Shown in pieces: positions 20,110 to 32,500 of a DNA stretch of 64,000 nucleotides. A program made the translations under genes and the position numbers. Position 1 is the first letter of the stretch. Every line of letters begins with the position of its first letter. The stretch is taken from the NCBI RefSeq assembly GCF_029168945.1, contig NC_083605.1, forward strand, positions 35,105,280 through 35,169,279, given 5' to 3'. Under the pieces are notes generated by a model that was given only the letters and a program-made list of their open reading frames with translations, had not been told where the DNA came from and did not search any database. The DNA comes from Cannabis sativa. Taxonomy: Eukaryota > Streptophyta > Magnoliopsida > Rosales > Cannabaceae.

Positions 20110-20480
20110 TCCATAATAACTGCCTTAGTAAAAATCTTGCTGAAAACTTGATCAAAGGAAAAAGAGTATAGTGTAAACTAACTCCCCCTCATTTAGGCAT
20201 TTGTGGAGATCTTCTAATCGAGGAATTTCGATCTTATCTGCTGTCTTCTCAAATATTGATGTTGGTAATAACTTTGTGAATAAGTTTACAAGATTGACAC
20301 TTAATTAAATATGTTGAACACCAATATGTATTTTCTTGAAGCGTATAAAGAAGAATTTCGTGAAATGTGTTCTAACTCTATCTCCTTCAATGTACCATCC
20401 TTTTAGTTGAGCGATGCAAGCAGTATTATCCATAGAGAATTGCTTGGGTTGATACTTCTTTATTGAGTGCAATTCATATG
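20110..20480 (-). pseudogene. Ty1-copia RNase H remnant, copy B
   Basis: Same content and order as 690-1050 in copy A, with additional substitutions. No intact frame. Confidence 0.7.
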
Positions 20481-20849
20481 TTTCCCAAATATGCTATGTC
20501 AATGATCTCACTCACACACATTCTCTACTTGCTTCATAAAATGTAAGTATGTTAACATGATTTATAGTTGCCTCGTTGAAAACCTTGCCAGAAAAATCCA
20601 GTGCGACAAAATCTAAGCTAAGGGAAAAAAGAGTACAATATATATTTCATATTCATAACTATTTGCAAGTTGCCTCGCTAAAAACCTTGCCAGGAAAACC
20701 CAGTGGGACAAAACCTGAGCTAAGGGAAAAAGAGTGCAACATGAATATGTCTCCCCCTCATGCACATATGATCCATAATTCTTTTGGTGATAATAAATCT
20801 CATAAGATTATTGTTATCACTTTTAAAATATCACAATATACAATCTTTG

Positions 20850-23800
20850 ATCATATATTTTCTATAACTCTTCCAGAGTATGTATGGACTTCTAAATTAT
20901 AGATGAGGGGTTCGTGGAACATTAATCTTTATCCAACTAATTGTATCATTCATGTGTATATACAATCTTGTTTATACTAAAATTTAACATTTCAAGTAGA
21001 TATGAACATAACACATTAATGATAATATAAATTTTCGTTTGTGACAAGGATGGTACACCAAGACCATATATTTGTTCCATCTTGTTGTATGATCTTAATT
21101 TTCATATCAAATGATCATATATCTATAATTCTTAACACATATGAAGTACTTCAGGACTTCAATACTAATGAACAAACTTTATACATTTAATATTTCTCGA
21201 TATACAAAAGAAATAAAAGTTTGTTTTGCAATTAATCAAAAACTCTTCAAGAATCTATCACAACGTATAATTTACGTATTTATACTGCATAGACAACCAT
21301 ACGTATTTTTCAAACAATAATTTACTTACATGTCTTTATTTCATACAAAGATCTTTGTCATATAGTGCGCGCGACTTAGAATTTATATCACTTAAGACAT
21401 GTATTAAATTCTTTTAGAATTTTTAGATAAGGCTTATTTCAAATTCTCACTATATTAGGAGCTCCAAATAAATAATCTTTTGTTGCAACTTTTATGTGAC
21501 GCTTATAAATCCTCATAAAATATATTCCAGGCTATAATCAAATCATGATTATATTTTCTCAATATTTAAGCCTTACTTCAATCAATCTCATGTCTATGCA
21601 AACTTTGTACAACAATTCATTATGTACAAATACATATATGCAAATTTCTCATTAGAAATATTTATTTGCACACCCTACAGGTCTTACTTCACTTTATGTG
21701 AGTAAATTTGCCTGGACTGCGTCATAATATTTTGGCCAAAAATCAAAATGTATGTCGATAATTCTTGACAAATCTAATACAATGATCCTTGCTATCTCAT
21801 GTTAGTTTATTGCATATGCACACATTCAATATTTATTGTCGACAAAAATTTCAATAAATGATAATTTCCTCCCATATTGACATAACTTATAGAGATCTCT
21901 TTAAATTACATATTTTCAAATATGTTAATCATTTATAGGTACCTATAACGAATCACTTCAGGGATTCAATTATGATTAAATGTGTTATGTCTAACTTCTC
22001 TTGGGAGTCTCTTCGAGTACCGTTTTCATCACGGTTATCATTTTAATACTTTATAACATTAAGGTATCTCCATGAGTACCTCTAGATTTAACAACTTCAG
22101 GGCAAATCAAATGAACATTTACTAATAATTTCTATATTGTTCATTTACGCTTCAGGCGTTTTCAACTCATTCTATCTCAACTTTGAGTAATATTAATTTG
22201 CAGTTGGTATATATCATTTTGAACTATATCGTTCTTATATACTTTGTGCAAGGATCATTTTTCAAAAATTATCATTGATCCCAACTGCTTCTCTCCCCCT
22301 GATCGAGAGAATTTTAAGAATTGTGATATCTAATAATATTAATATACCTGTAGGGATTTCAGTATATCACAATGAATCAATATTTGTTTAAACTCATATA
22401 TACTATATGACATTGAACTTCAGGTTCAATAAACTTCAGTTTCAAGTTCAATCCTTATGAACTTAATTCATTTCTAAGAATGAGTCATACGTGTATAATT
22501 AGAAATACATAAATTTACACATTTTGTAAATGCATGATTATATAATCTTATCACATCGATAAGAAACTATGCAATAAAAATCTAACAATGGCTCAAGATT
22601 GTTAAGAAAATATAATTTAAATATTTCTATGTGCAAATATATGCACATTCTTCTTTTGAGCCTTATAAATAACAATGAGAAGAATCTTCTGGTTCTTCAA
22701 CAAAATTTAGTCAAATTCTTTGACAATTTATTGTATATGATTGATCATGTCAAAATAATTCAATTCATGAACTTCAGGTTCACTATAATTTGTATTTCAA
22801 TGAAACTTTCAAAATGTAATGTAAATTCATTACAACATAATCATTACAAGTTTCATTTTTATATACACGAATAATATAATTATATTATTCTCCAAAACAT
22901 ATATACTCTTCAGGAGTCACTATTATGTTTATCAAATTTTATATTTCTTCAGGAATCACTATCATCAATTTAATGATGTGTATTATATAAAATGCACATA
23001 ACAACTTCATCATGTTGTTATAATGGTCAAATAGATATAACCATAATATATCATTCATTTTTCCTGGTATCTTTTTAACAAGTCGTCTAATTTATTTAGA
23101 CTATTCATCAGTCTAATTATCATGACTTGATATATTATATATTTAAATGTACAACCAGTACATATAATAAGTCATCTCTTATTACTTTCATAACTAGATA
23201 AAAGTTATACATCTAGGTACATACAAAGATATTTTGCTACTCAAAGTAGCAATTGTATGTAAGAGTACTTCTTCAGGAAGCTTTTCAAATAATCATTTTG
23301 TGATTCTTTATCACTTTGATTATATTGGATCACTAACAAATATTAGTAAATTATATATCCACTTTCGGGAATATGCAAACTGAATTATATAGTAACTATA
23401 TATATACATATCCTGTACTAACAATAGTTTGAAACTATTGATTTCAAGAAATAATAAAATATGCATATATTAATTTACTTCTGGCATTACCAATATATGT
23501 GAAATTTATATTCTTTGAAATAGAATTTCATGTCTATTCATTCTTTTCAGGGAATGATATTTAAATATTCTAAATGTACAATCAATTTGTACAATTCACA
23601 CTTATTCAATAATCAAATATACTTTTATCTTGATTATAAGTGTGTCCGTACTACAGGTACGCGACTACTATTATTCAATCCCACACATGATATATAGATT
23701 TTATGCCCTTTGATTGTGTGTGGTATTTCATCTTTTGGTTGTTTCCAATTTCTTCTGGAAATATTTGAGTAGCAAACAATACCATTGATTATTTAAAATC

Positions 23801-24930
23801 ATTACATTCACTTCGGGGAATGACGTTGAACAAGTAGAACATTATTATAAATTTCTTAAAAATTTATTACTTGTTCATATATAAAAAGAAATTACTCAAC
23901 AATTTCTTTAACAATATTTCAAAGAATATACGAATACAATTTTTGCATAATCTCCAAGATGTATGAAAAATTTGATCTTTAATATATGTCACATGCAATA
24001 ATTTCCAACATTGCAAGTAATAACAATGTATAGTAACATGACTAATACAAACAATCTTTAAAAGTAGTTGAATTCAATTCGTATCATTCTCTGCAGGGAA
24101 TGATGAACAATAAATACATGTCTCATGTATTTAAATAATATTAGTCATGCTCACTGCTATTCTTATACTTTGATGTTTCAATGTAATTTTCTTAATATTC
24201 TTTTTAGGTATTCAAAACCCACTATAAAATTGCATCAATAATAATCATTTTTAATGATTCTTTAGTTGTATTCACATAAATACAATCATTTTTTTTTTGA
24301 CAAATATAAAACATTTACTTCAGGAAATGTTTGTCAAAATGTATATCGATATTAGATTACTTTTCATTGTCCTCAAAGAATACAAGAACATATATATATA
24401 AATATGTATTCATCTCTTTCATTATATATCCATCAACTATATAATGAATATTATGTTTGCATAATCTTCAGGATATATGCAAGATTTTATTGAGGACGCA
24501 TAATCATCAGGATATATGCAATATTTTATCGAGGATGCATAATCTTCAGGATATATGCAATATTTTATCGATGATGCATAATCTTCAGGATATATGCAAT
24601 ATTTTATCGATGATACATAATCTTTAGGATATATGCAATATTTTATCGATGATACATAATCTTCTGGATATATGTATAATTTATATAGATTTTCTCTATC
24701 ATATCATAGGCACACATATATTGTAAATATTATGAATGATAAGAACATTATATATATATGAAATCAATAATAAATATATAAAAATATATACATACATATA
24801 TAATATATAGATATATAGATAAAAAGAAAAAAAAAACCATATGATTCTTGAAATTGTTTCAGTCAGAGGAGTATATATATAAATATATATTTAGTGTATT
24901 TTGACTTTGAAACAATTCAAGAACTTTAAC
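20850..24930. repeat. Inverted-repeat (hairpin) array, copy B
   Basis: Colinear with 1430-3231 plus 12125-14390 of copy A, without the gypsy insertion. Most stems are unchanged and many differences fall in loops, for example CATTC TTTTCAGG GAATG near 23540 against CATTC TCTTTAGG GAATG in copy A. Extra hairpins occur, such as the additional 'TCTTCAGGAATCACTAT' block near 22950. There is no coding frame of note. Confidence 0.8.
24459..24690. repeat. 39-bp minisatellite, six units
   Basis: Units start at 24459, 24498, 24537, 24576, 24615 and 24654; one fewer than copy A. Confidence 0.88.
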
Positions 24931-25000
24931 AAGATACTTACATTGGGACTTGGGCAGAGACTCATGCTTGAAGCTTAGGCAGAGACTCGTGCTGATAACG

Positions 25001-25243
25001 TGTTATAAAATAATATAAAATAGATGAGAAGAAAGAAGAAGAAGATGAAGAGAGAAAGAGAAAGTGAATGAGAATTTCTGAGTTGTTTATTCCAATGGGG
25101 TGAACCCCTATTTATACAAATACAAGAGTGAGATATTAAGAAACTAAGAAAAAGGGAAACTAAGAAAAAGAGGAATATTGATTACAATTAATGGTAATAA
25201 ATAAAAGATTTGGACATCCACATAATTATTAATATTTATAACA
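25001..25243 (-). repeat. Family-1 5' LTR, copy B
   Basis: 243 bp, TG...CA, followed by the ATTTT duplication. It lacks one 10-bp unit present in its partner. Confidence 0.92.
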
Positions 25244-26663
25244 ATTTTTACTATTTTTCTCAATTATTTATCTATTATTTCACAAATGTCATATTTTCAA
25301 ATTCTAATCCTATAAATTCCAAAACTATTTATTTAATAATTAAAATTAATTATCAAATAAAATTGTTATTTATATTATTTATTAATTAGACTCCACAAAG
25401 TCTCTTAATTAACAAATAAATCCTAAAATTTTATTTTTTCCACAATCAAGCCATAACTTAGTAAAAATTCATAAATAAGACATAGTCTAATTTAGAATTA
25501 TAATTGATTAATTAAAATCAATTAACTAAGTCTTACAAGCAATTTTTCTCAACTAGTATGGGGACCATGTGCCTATATAACCGAGCTTTCAATAAGCAGA
25601 TCTAGAATTTACCAAGTAAATTCCCTAACTTATCAATTCCTCCTTGCACCACTATAGATTTAGAATTGCACTCTCAATTATATAGAACACTCTATATGTT
25701 CCACGATATAGATACGCTATGAGTTATCCATTTGTTATAATCCTAATAATCAATTATCCTCTGTAGATGATCTACACTGAGTAGGAACAAATTTTTTGTT
25801 ACACCCTTCAATGTAATTTATCAGTAAACCACTTAGCTACCTATAAATGATATTTCAGTGAACTAATATAATCACTGAAATGAGTACTCAATCATTTATC
25901 TCTTTTAAGCCAAGCTCGAAAGAAATCATCATTTGACTTCTATGTCTAGATAGAAGCTATAGATTTCATATCTATGATTAGTGCTCTCACTCAATTGAAC
26001 TACCATGTCCTTAATCTATATGTCACGAGAAGATCCATCGGTCGACTTTAACGAACAGATTGAAAAACACAAATAATGCAACTGAATTAGAACCTAACCA
26101 TCTCAAGATTGAGATCATTTGATCTAAGATCAACTAGGTGATATTGAATTGAAAAAATATTACGGTAAGTTTATTATATCTTATCCAAGTTTAATATCGG
26201 TCCATTTCGATGCATACTTCTTACATCCAACCTAAGCTTACTTTAACTAATACCCTGGAAAGGACATTGCACTTATTCAAGGTGCAAGTAAACTACATTG
26301 TATATTATCCTATCAGTTAAGCCATGTGTACTGATAAATCATAGGATTCATTTAATCACACAATCTTGATTACTTTCCACTGTGTTAACAACACAAGAAA
26401 TAAGAAGATCAATGTGATAAGGATTTGGATGAATTTATAAATCAAATAAATAAATGATCACATGAACCAAATAACACATTAAATAAGTAATGAAAATAAA
26501 AATGTTTCTTTATTGATAATTGAATAAAGAAGATTACATTGAAGTAGAGTTTTATTTAGGATACAAATCCCAACACTTAATGATATGAAACAATTATTTA
26601 TTATACTATATATCATAAAACATGATAGACTATTTTTAAGGGTGGTAATATATACTCTTGTCC

Positions 26664-28022
26664 AAGTTCAGTTTTGATTTTTATGAGCCACTTTCTATCG
26701 AGGATGCCCTCCAACTTGAGGGGTGGAATGCTGCGATGGGCGATGAAATTTCAGCCATGAAATGCAATAAAACATGGGTTCTTGTTCCACCGTCTCCCTT
26801 ATACAATGTGGTAAGAAATAAATGGGTGCTTAAACCCAAGTTTAATGCAAATGGTTCCTTGCTACGCCTCAAAGCTTGATTGGTTGCTAAAGGTTTCCAC
26901 CAACGCCCTGGTGTGGATTTTGGAGAAACATTCAGTCTTATAATTAAAGCCTCCACAGTACGCATTGTTCTTACTATAGCCACTGCCTACAATTGGGACA
27001 TTCGTCAACTTGATATCAATAATGTGTTTCTCCACGGAACCCTTAATGAGGATGTTTATATGATCCAACCACAAGGCTTTAAAGAATCTTCACTACCTCA
27101 TCATGTCTGCAAATTGTAGAAGTCGATATACAACCTAAAGCAGGCCCCAAGGGCTTGGTATGATCGACTTAAGACAGCCTTGCTGCTTTGGAAATTCGAG
27201 AATTCAAAGGTTGATTCATCGTTATTCATGTTGAAATATCCCAAGTATGTGCTCATGATTCTTATATACATGGATGATATAATTGTCATAGGGAGCTAAT
27301 CGAAGGAACTTGAACTATTTGTTACTCAACTTGACAGGGTCTTCTCTCTTTAGGATCTTTCCCCCTACACTTATTTCTTGGAATTGAGGTCTTTCGTGAT
27401 GAAAGAAGATTTTACTTATCTCAAAGTAAATACATTGCTAAACTCTTACAAAAAGCTAACATGTTGAATACAAAGCCTAGTTCTACACCAATGGTAGCCA
27501 ACAAATAACACTCTATACATGATGGCACACCATCTCACTATATAAGTGTAATAGGTGCACTTCAGTACCTAAGCCACACACCTCCTGACATATCGTTTGC
27601 TCTCAACAAACTCAGTCAATTCCTGAAGAGTCCCATTGTTGTACATTAGAATGCTTCCAAAAGAGTGTTAAGATACTTGAAAGGATCAATTTCTCATGGC
27701 TTACACATCTCACCAAGTGATAGATTGACACTCACATGATTTTTTGATGCCGTCTGGGCTTGGCGTCCCGATGATCGTAGGCTTGTCACTGGCTACAATG
27801 TGTTTTTGGGAGATTCATTGATTTCATGGTCATCAAAGAAGCAAACTGTGGTAGCTCGCTCAAGTACGGAGTCAAAATATAGAGCCCTTGCTTATTTGGC
27901 AACAAAACGCTCATGGATTCAGGAAATGTTAAAAGAAATGAAACTCAAACCATCAGCTGCTCCGGTAATATAGTGCGATAACATGAGTGCTAGTGCACTT
28001 GCTGCAAATCCAGTTTACCATG
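26664..28022 (+). pseudogene. Ty1-copia RT/RNase H pseudogene, 5' part
   Basis: A decayed polyprotein fragment. RT signals in order: WNAAMGDEISA and TWVLVPP near 26720-26800, VAKGFHQRPGVDF (about 26883), DIRQLDINNVFLHGTL (about 27000), LKQAPRAWYDRL (about 27135), and the catalytic YMDD (about 27268). RNase H follows: SSKKQTVVARSSTESKY (about 27833), then LAANPVYH at 28000-28020. In-frame stops occur at 26877, 27117, 27297 and several later points, plus frame changes. Gag, protease and integrase are absent. It is interrupted at 28022 by the Sirevirus-type element and resumes at 37473. Confidence 0.9.
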
Positions 28023-28752
28023 TGTTAGGTCCTTTTTTGGCAATTTAGTTGTCAAAATATTTCTTAATTAATGTGCATTTTATTGAGCATTCAATTTGTT
28101 TTTATCTACTCTAGACCCTTTTTCCAGGGGGAGTTGTGTTTGGTACTTGTGAACTTATTTGGTTTAAAAGTTAGCATGTTTCTTTAGTTATTGTTGGTTT
28201 TCGATTGTGTTACTCAGGGGGAGTAGTTATGGCTAACTTTAACTTGCAGGTACTTTGTGTTAAAAATTATTTTGTTCATCTAAAGTGCCAAAGGGGGAGA
28301 TTGTAAAGTCTTTTTTTGGCAAGTTAGTTGACAAAATAATTTTTCCATTTATGGTAAGATTGGTGTGCATTCATATTCGATTTCTTACCTTATAAATTCG
28401 GATTGTAGTTGCCCTTTTCCTTGTTTGGAAAGTTACTCTTTCAGCTGAACTTTCCTTTGTTGAAAACTTCTCAAAAGAGAAGGAATTCTCTTTTGGAAAA
28501 TTGTCTTTTTTAGGGAAACTTTGATTATTGCCTTTTCCTTATTAATTTCGATTGTATCTTGATACAATCAGAATATCTAATCTGTTTTTGGCAGGAATCA
28601 AGCATTGATAGAGGATCGGACCCGATTTTAGTAAGTTTCCCGTTTCAGGCGTATCCGTTCGTCGCAAGAACCGAATCCGATGTAGAGATCGTGTTTCTTT
28701 TGGAAAGTTTTTGTACAGCTGCTAATTCGAACTTGTGGTTGCCTCTTTGGTT

Positions 28753-28800
28753 TCTATGATCTATAAATAGAGCCTAGAGAGCAACCATTCGAATTACCTC
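28753..28800 (+). promoter_or_regulatory. Probable LTR promoter (TATA box)
   Basis: TCTATAAATAGAGCC at 28758-28772, about 690 bp before the LTR end; the same sequence is in the 3' LTR near 36757. This is the usual form of a plant copia U3 promoter; the start point is not determined. Confidence 0.55.
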
Positions 28801-28952
28801 TTCCATTATTCATTTTCTACATTTATCTTTTGAGAGAAGAGAGTCTTTCTTTGTTTTGTGAGAGCCTAGTTGTTCATCTAGGTTCTAGTTGTTCTATTTC
28901 TGTTCTTACTCTATCCTAGAGGTTGTGAAGAACTACTTGACTGAACAAGAGA

Positions 28953-29115
28953 TTGGTCTTCGGGAGAAGACTTGATAAAGCCTTACTTTGGGAGGAAGTA
29001 AGCACTTGGTCTTCGGGAGAAGACTTGTTGAAGCCTTACTTCGGGAGGAAGTAAGCACTTGGTCTTCGGGAGAAGACTTGTTGAAGCCTTACTTCGGGAG
29101 GAAGTAAGCACTCAC
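28953..29115 (+). repeat. Tandem ~60-bp repeats in Sirevirus LTR
   Basis: Three copies of GGTCTTCGGGAGAAGACTTG followed by 'AAGCCTTACTT(C/T)GGGAGGAAGTAAGCACT'. GTCTTC...GAAGAC forms a short hairpin in each unit. Also present in the 3' LTR (about 36942-37100). Confidence 0.85.
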
Positions 29116-29475
29116 ACTTCAAAGACGAAGGGAGTTCGGGCTTGAAGGTGTTTCAAGAAGTCAGATTCATAAAGTGGATTACAAAGGATTGCGGCAATAC
29201 TTTAGAGGGAGTCTAAACTTGTTTAAGTCAATTGTCTTTGTAATTTTGATACTTTATTAATTGATTTCATTCTCTGGGCGTGGCCCCGTGGACTAGGAGT
29301 GTTCGGGAGAACACTGATACCATGTATAAATCTCTTGTGTCAAGTTATTTATTTTTCTGCAAATATTTTATATTCTCATTCGTTCTTTGCCGTAATTACT
29401 TTCGCCGCCGCAAACGCTTACGGTTTTATATTTTCGTATATACAACTGACATTTGCAAAAACACGGTTTTTCATT

Positions 29476-29487
29476 TGGTATCAGAGC
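29476..29487 (+). other. Primer-binding site, Sirevirus element
   Basis: TGGTATCAGAGC, complementary to initiator tRNA-Met, two bases after the 5' LTR. Confidence 0.92.
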
Positions 29488-29531
29488 GGGACACTAAACT
29501 CTTAGTGTGGTCCTATAACGTTTTTGTTAGA

Positions 29532-32500
29532 ATGTCATTTTTTGCAGAAGGAAGTTCTATTTCTAGACCACCGTTGCTTAATGACTCTAACTATCCTTAT
29601 TGGAAAGTTAGAATGAGGGCCTTCATCAAATCTCAAGATGAGAAGGCGTGGAGAATGGTTCTATCAAAGGGTTGGTCTCCTCCAGGTTGAGACAGCATTC
29701 TTCGTAATACTACTATAAAATCCGAACCGGAATGGTCTATTGAAGATGATAAACTATCCGCCTACAATAGCAAAGCCCCGCATGCTATCTTTAATGGTGT
29801 AGGTGAGGGTTACATTAAACTTATATCATCTTGTGTTTCGCTAAGGAAGCTTGGGAGATTCTTCAAACTCGGTTTGAAGGAACTTCGATGTGAAAAGATC
29901 TAGATTTATCATGCTTCAAACTAAATTTGATGAACTTAGAATGTCTGATAATGAAACTTTAACTGAATTCTATGAAAAATTATCTGACATTGCTAATGAA
30001 TATTTTGCTCTTGGAGAAAAGCTTGATGATTTTGTTCTTGTGAGAAAAATTGTTAGAGTTCTTCCAGAAAGGTTTGATACTAAACTTTTGGCAATGGAGG
30101 AAGCTAAAGATTTTAGCACTATGAAAGTGGAAGAATTGATGGGTTCCTTACGTACTTTTGAATTAAATCAACAGATTAAACAAAAGGACAAACCCAAATC
30201 TATTGCTGATAAAGGTAAAAGTATTGCTTTGAAAGTTGCTGATAATGAAAATTCTGATAGTGAATGTGATGATGAGATTGCTTTATTAACTAAGAATTTT
30301 CAGAAATATATGAAAAAGATGGGACATAAAAAGAATATTTCGAAAGGTTCAAAAGGTAATACTTTCATTAAACCATCTGTCTCTAACAAAAAGGGAATTC
30401 AGTGCAGGGAATGTGAAGGTTTTGGGCATATTCAAGCTGAGTGTGCAAACACTTTGAAAAAGAATAAGAAAAGTTTCAATATCACTTGGAGTGATGATGA
30501 AACCGAAAGTGATGAAGATATTGCTGAAAATGTTGCCCTAACCTCTGTTATGACTAATGTGTTGTGTGATTCACAGGTGAAAGCTAAATTGGTATGTCTG
30601 AATAATACCACCAAACAAGAGGAATCAGATTCAGATGAGTCTGAAATCTGTGAAGAATCTCTTGCTGAATCATACAAAGTCATGTATGAAAAATGGATTC
30701 AGGTTGCTTCTGAAAATAGAGAGTTGAATAAATTGAATAAAAAATTGTCTCATCAGATTGAAATGTGTAATTTGAAAATAAAAGAATATGAGACAAGTTT
30801 TTGTGATAAAGATGAAAAAAAATCTATATTAAAGAAGGAACTTGAAAACTTTAAGAAAAATGTTCAAATGCTTAATCCTGGATCTTCTATTTTTGAAAAA
30901 GCTCATAATGCAGGTCAGAGAGGTTTCGCAGGCCTTGGTTCTAATGGGATGGAAAGTTCTGGAGTCACGAAGTTTGTAAAATCTAGTGTTTCAACAAATC
31001 ACCTTGAGGCTACAAACTCTGCCGTAACAGTTTCACAGCCTGTTGCAGCAAGAACAGCTTCTGATGCTGCGAAATCTCCAGGATTTTCGAAAAGGGTAAG
31101 ATCTCAGGTAAAAAGATTTGTTCCCATTTGTCATTTTTGTGGTAGAAAAGGACATATCAGACCTAAATGTTTCACGTTGAACAATCTATTTAAAACAAAT
31201 TATTTTGATAATATGAAAAAATCTCAAAAGAAACATAAAGGTTTGAAACAAATATGGGTGAAAAAGAAGTGTCTAGCTGGTTTTTCTGATAAAACTGCTG
31301 CATCTCAAATGTGGTATTTTGACAGTGGTTGCTCTAGACATATGACAGGTGACAAGGATTTTTTGACTAACATTCGGCTTATGCAATGTGGAGAAGTCAC
31401 TTTTGGTAATGGCCTATTTGGAAAAGTTGTTGGTATGGGAACTCTAAATTTTGAAGGGTTACCTAGACTGAAAAATGTGATGTTAGTTGAAGGACTGAGG
31501 GCTAATTTACTTAGCATCAGTCAAATCTGTGATCAAGGGTTTACTGTTTCTTTTGAAAGTGATCATTGTTATGTTCTGAATGATGACAATGAATGTATCT
31601 TGCAAGGATTTCGATCCAATGATAACTGTTACACTTTAACCCCTGTGTTTACTTGTCACTCAGCTATCAACAACACCACAGATTTGTGGCATGCCAAGCT
31701 TGGGCTTATTAATTTTAAAAACCTGAAAAAATTGTCAAATGCAGGTATTGTTCGAGGTCTTCCCAAGCTTGGTAAGGAAAGTGAAGGTAAGTGTGAACCT
31801 TGTCAACTTGGGAAGCAATTAAAAATCACTCACAAGTCTCAGAAACCGATATCAATACCTCAAAGGTATTGGAATTGCTTCACATGGATCTTATGGGTCC
31901 AATCCAAGTTGAAAGTTTGAATGGTAAACGATATATCTTTGTGTGTGTTGATGATTTCTCTCGTTTTACTTGGGTAGATTTCTTAAGAGAAAAATCTGAC
32001 ACTTTTGATGCCTTTAAAACTCTTTGTCTGAGATTAAGAGTTGAGAAAGGTTGTAATATTGGGAAAATTGTTCGAATTCGAAGTGATCATGGTAAGGAGT
32101 TTGAAAATTCTGTATATGATGATTTTTGCAAGTCTACAGGTATAACTCATGAATTTTCAGCTCCCAAAACTCCTCAACAAAATGGAGTTGTTGAGAGGAA
32201 GAATCGAACTTTGCAGGAAATGGCAAGAGTGATGTTAAATAGCAAGAAGTTGACAAAACGCTTATGGGCTGAAGCTATTAACACAGCTTGCTACATAATA
32301 AACAGAGTGTTTATTCGTCCAGGTACCTCAAAAACATCTTATGAAATCTGGAAAGGTAAGCGCCCCAATGTAAGTCATTTTCATGTTTTTGGATGTGTGT
32401 GTTATGTCTATAGAGATCGTGAGCATATTGGTAAATTTGATGCTAAAAGTGATGTTGGTGTATTTATTGGATATTCCTTAAACAGTAGAGCTTATCGTGT

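Larger units (their letters stand above)
19843..25243 (-). mobile_element. Non-autonomous Ty1-copia element, family 1, copy B
   Basis: An uninterrupted 5401-bp copy. Target-site duplication ATTTT (19838-19842 and 25244-25248). LTRs 19843-20095 (253 bp) and 25001-25243 (243 bp, one fewer AATAATATAA unit) otherwise differ at about one position. Purine tract at 20096-20106 (complement CCAAGGGGGAG) and primer region just left of 25001 fix the minus orientation. The interior is colinear with copy A: an RNase H remnant, repeated copia 3' motifs, and a long inverted-repeat array. There is no protein-coding capacity. Confidence 0.94.
19289..26575 (-). repeat. Old family-3 LTR, split by family-1 copy B
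   Basis: Two parts, 19289-19842 and 25244-26575, together about 1.88 kb, match the reverse complement of the 1.88-kb family-3 LTRs. The right end reads GGATACAAATCCCAACA, the complement of TGTTGGG...TATCC; the left part carries the complements of the CCGCTGCA...GTAAGGTTT region and of the LTR end. The copy is clearly more diverged than the pair at 44749-54903. No partner LTR is in the window, so the element runs off to the left or is partial. Confidence 0.75.
28023..29473 (+). repeat. Sirevirus 5' LTR
   Basis: 1451 bp, TGTTAGGTCC...GTTTTTCA. It contains internal purine tracts at about 28124, 28216 and 28284, and a second LTR-start-like sequence (TGTAAAGTC...GGCAAG) at about 28301. A TATAAATAG box lies at 28761-28769 and tandem GGTCTTCGGGAGAAGACTTG repeats at about 28953-29105. 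Confidence 0.93.

Noticed and set aside
20576..22874. Short + strand frames in copy B
   Set aside because: Same reason as in copy A; they are not kept as frames between the two copies.
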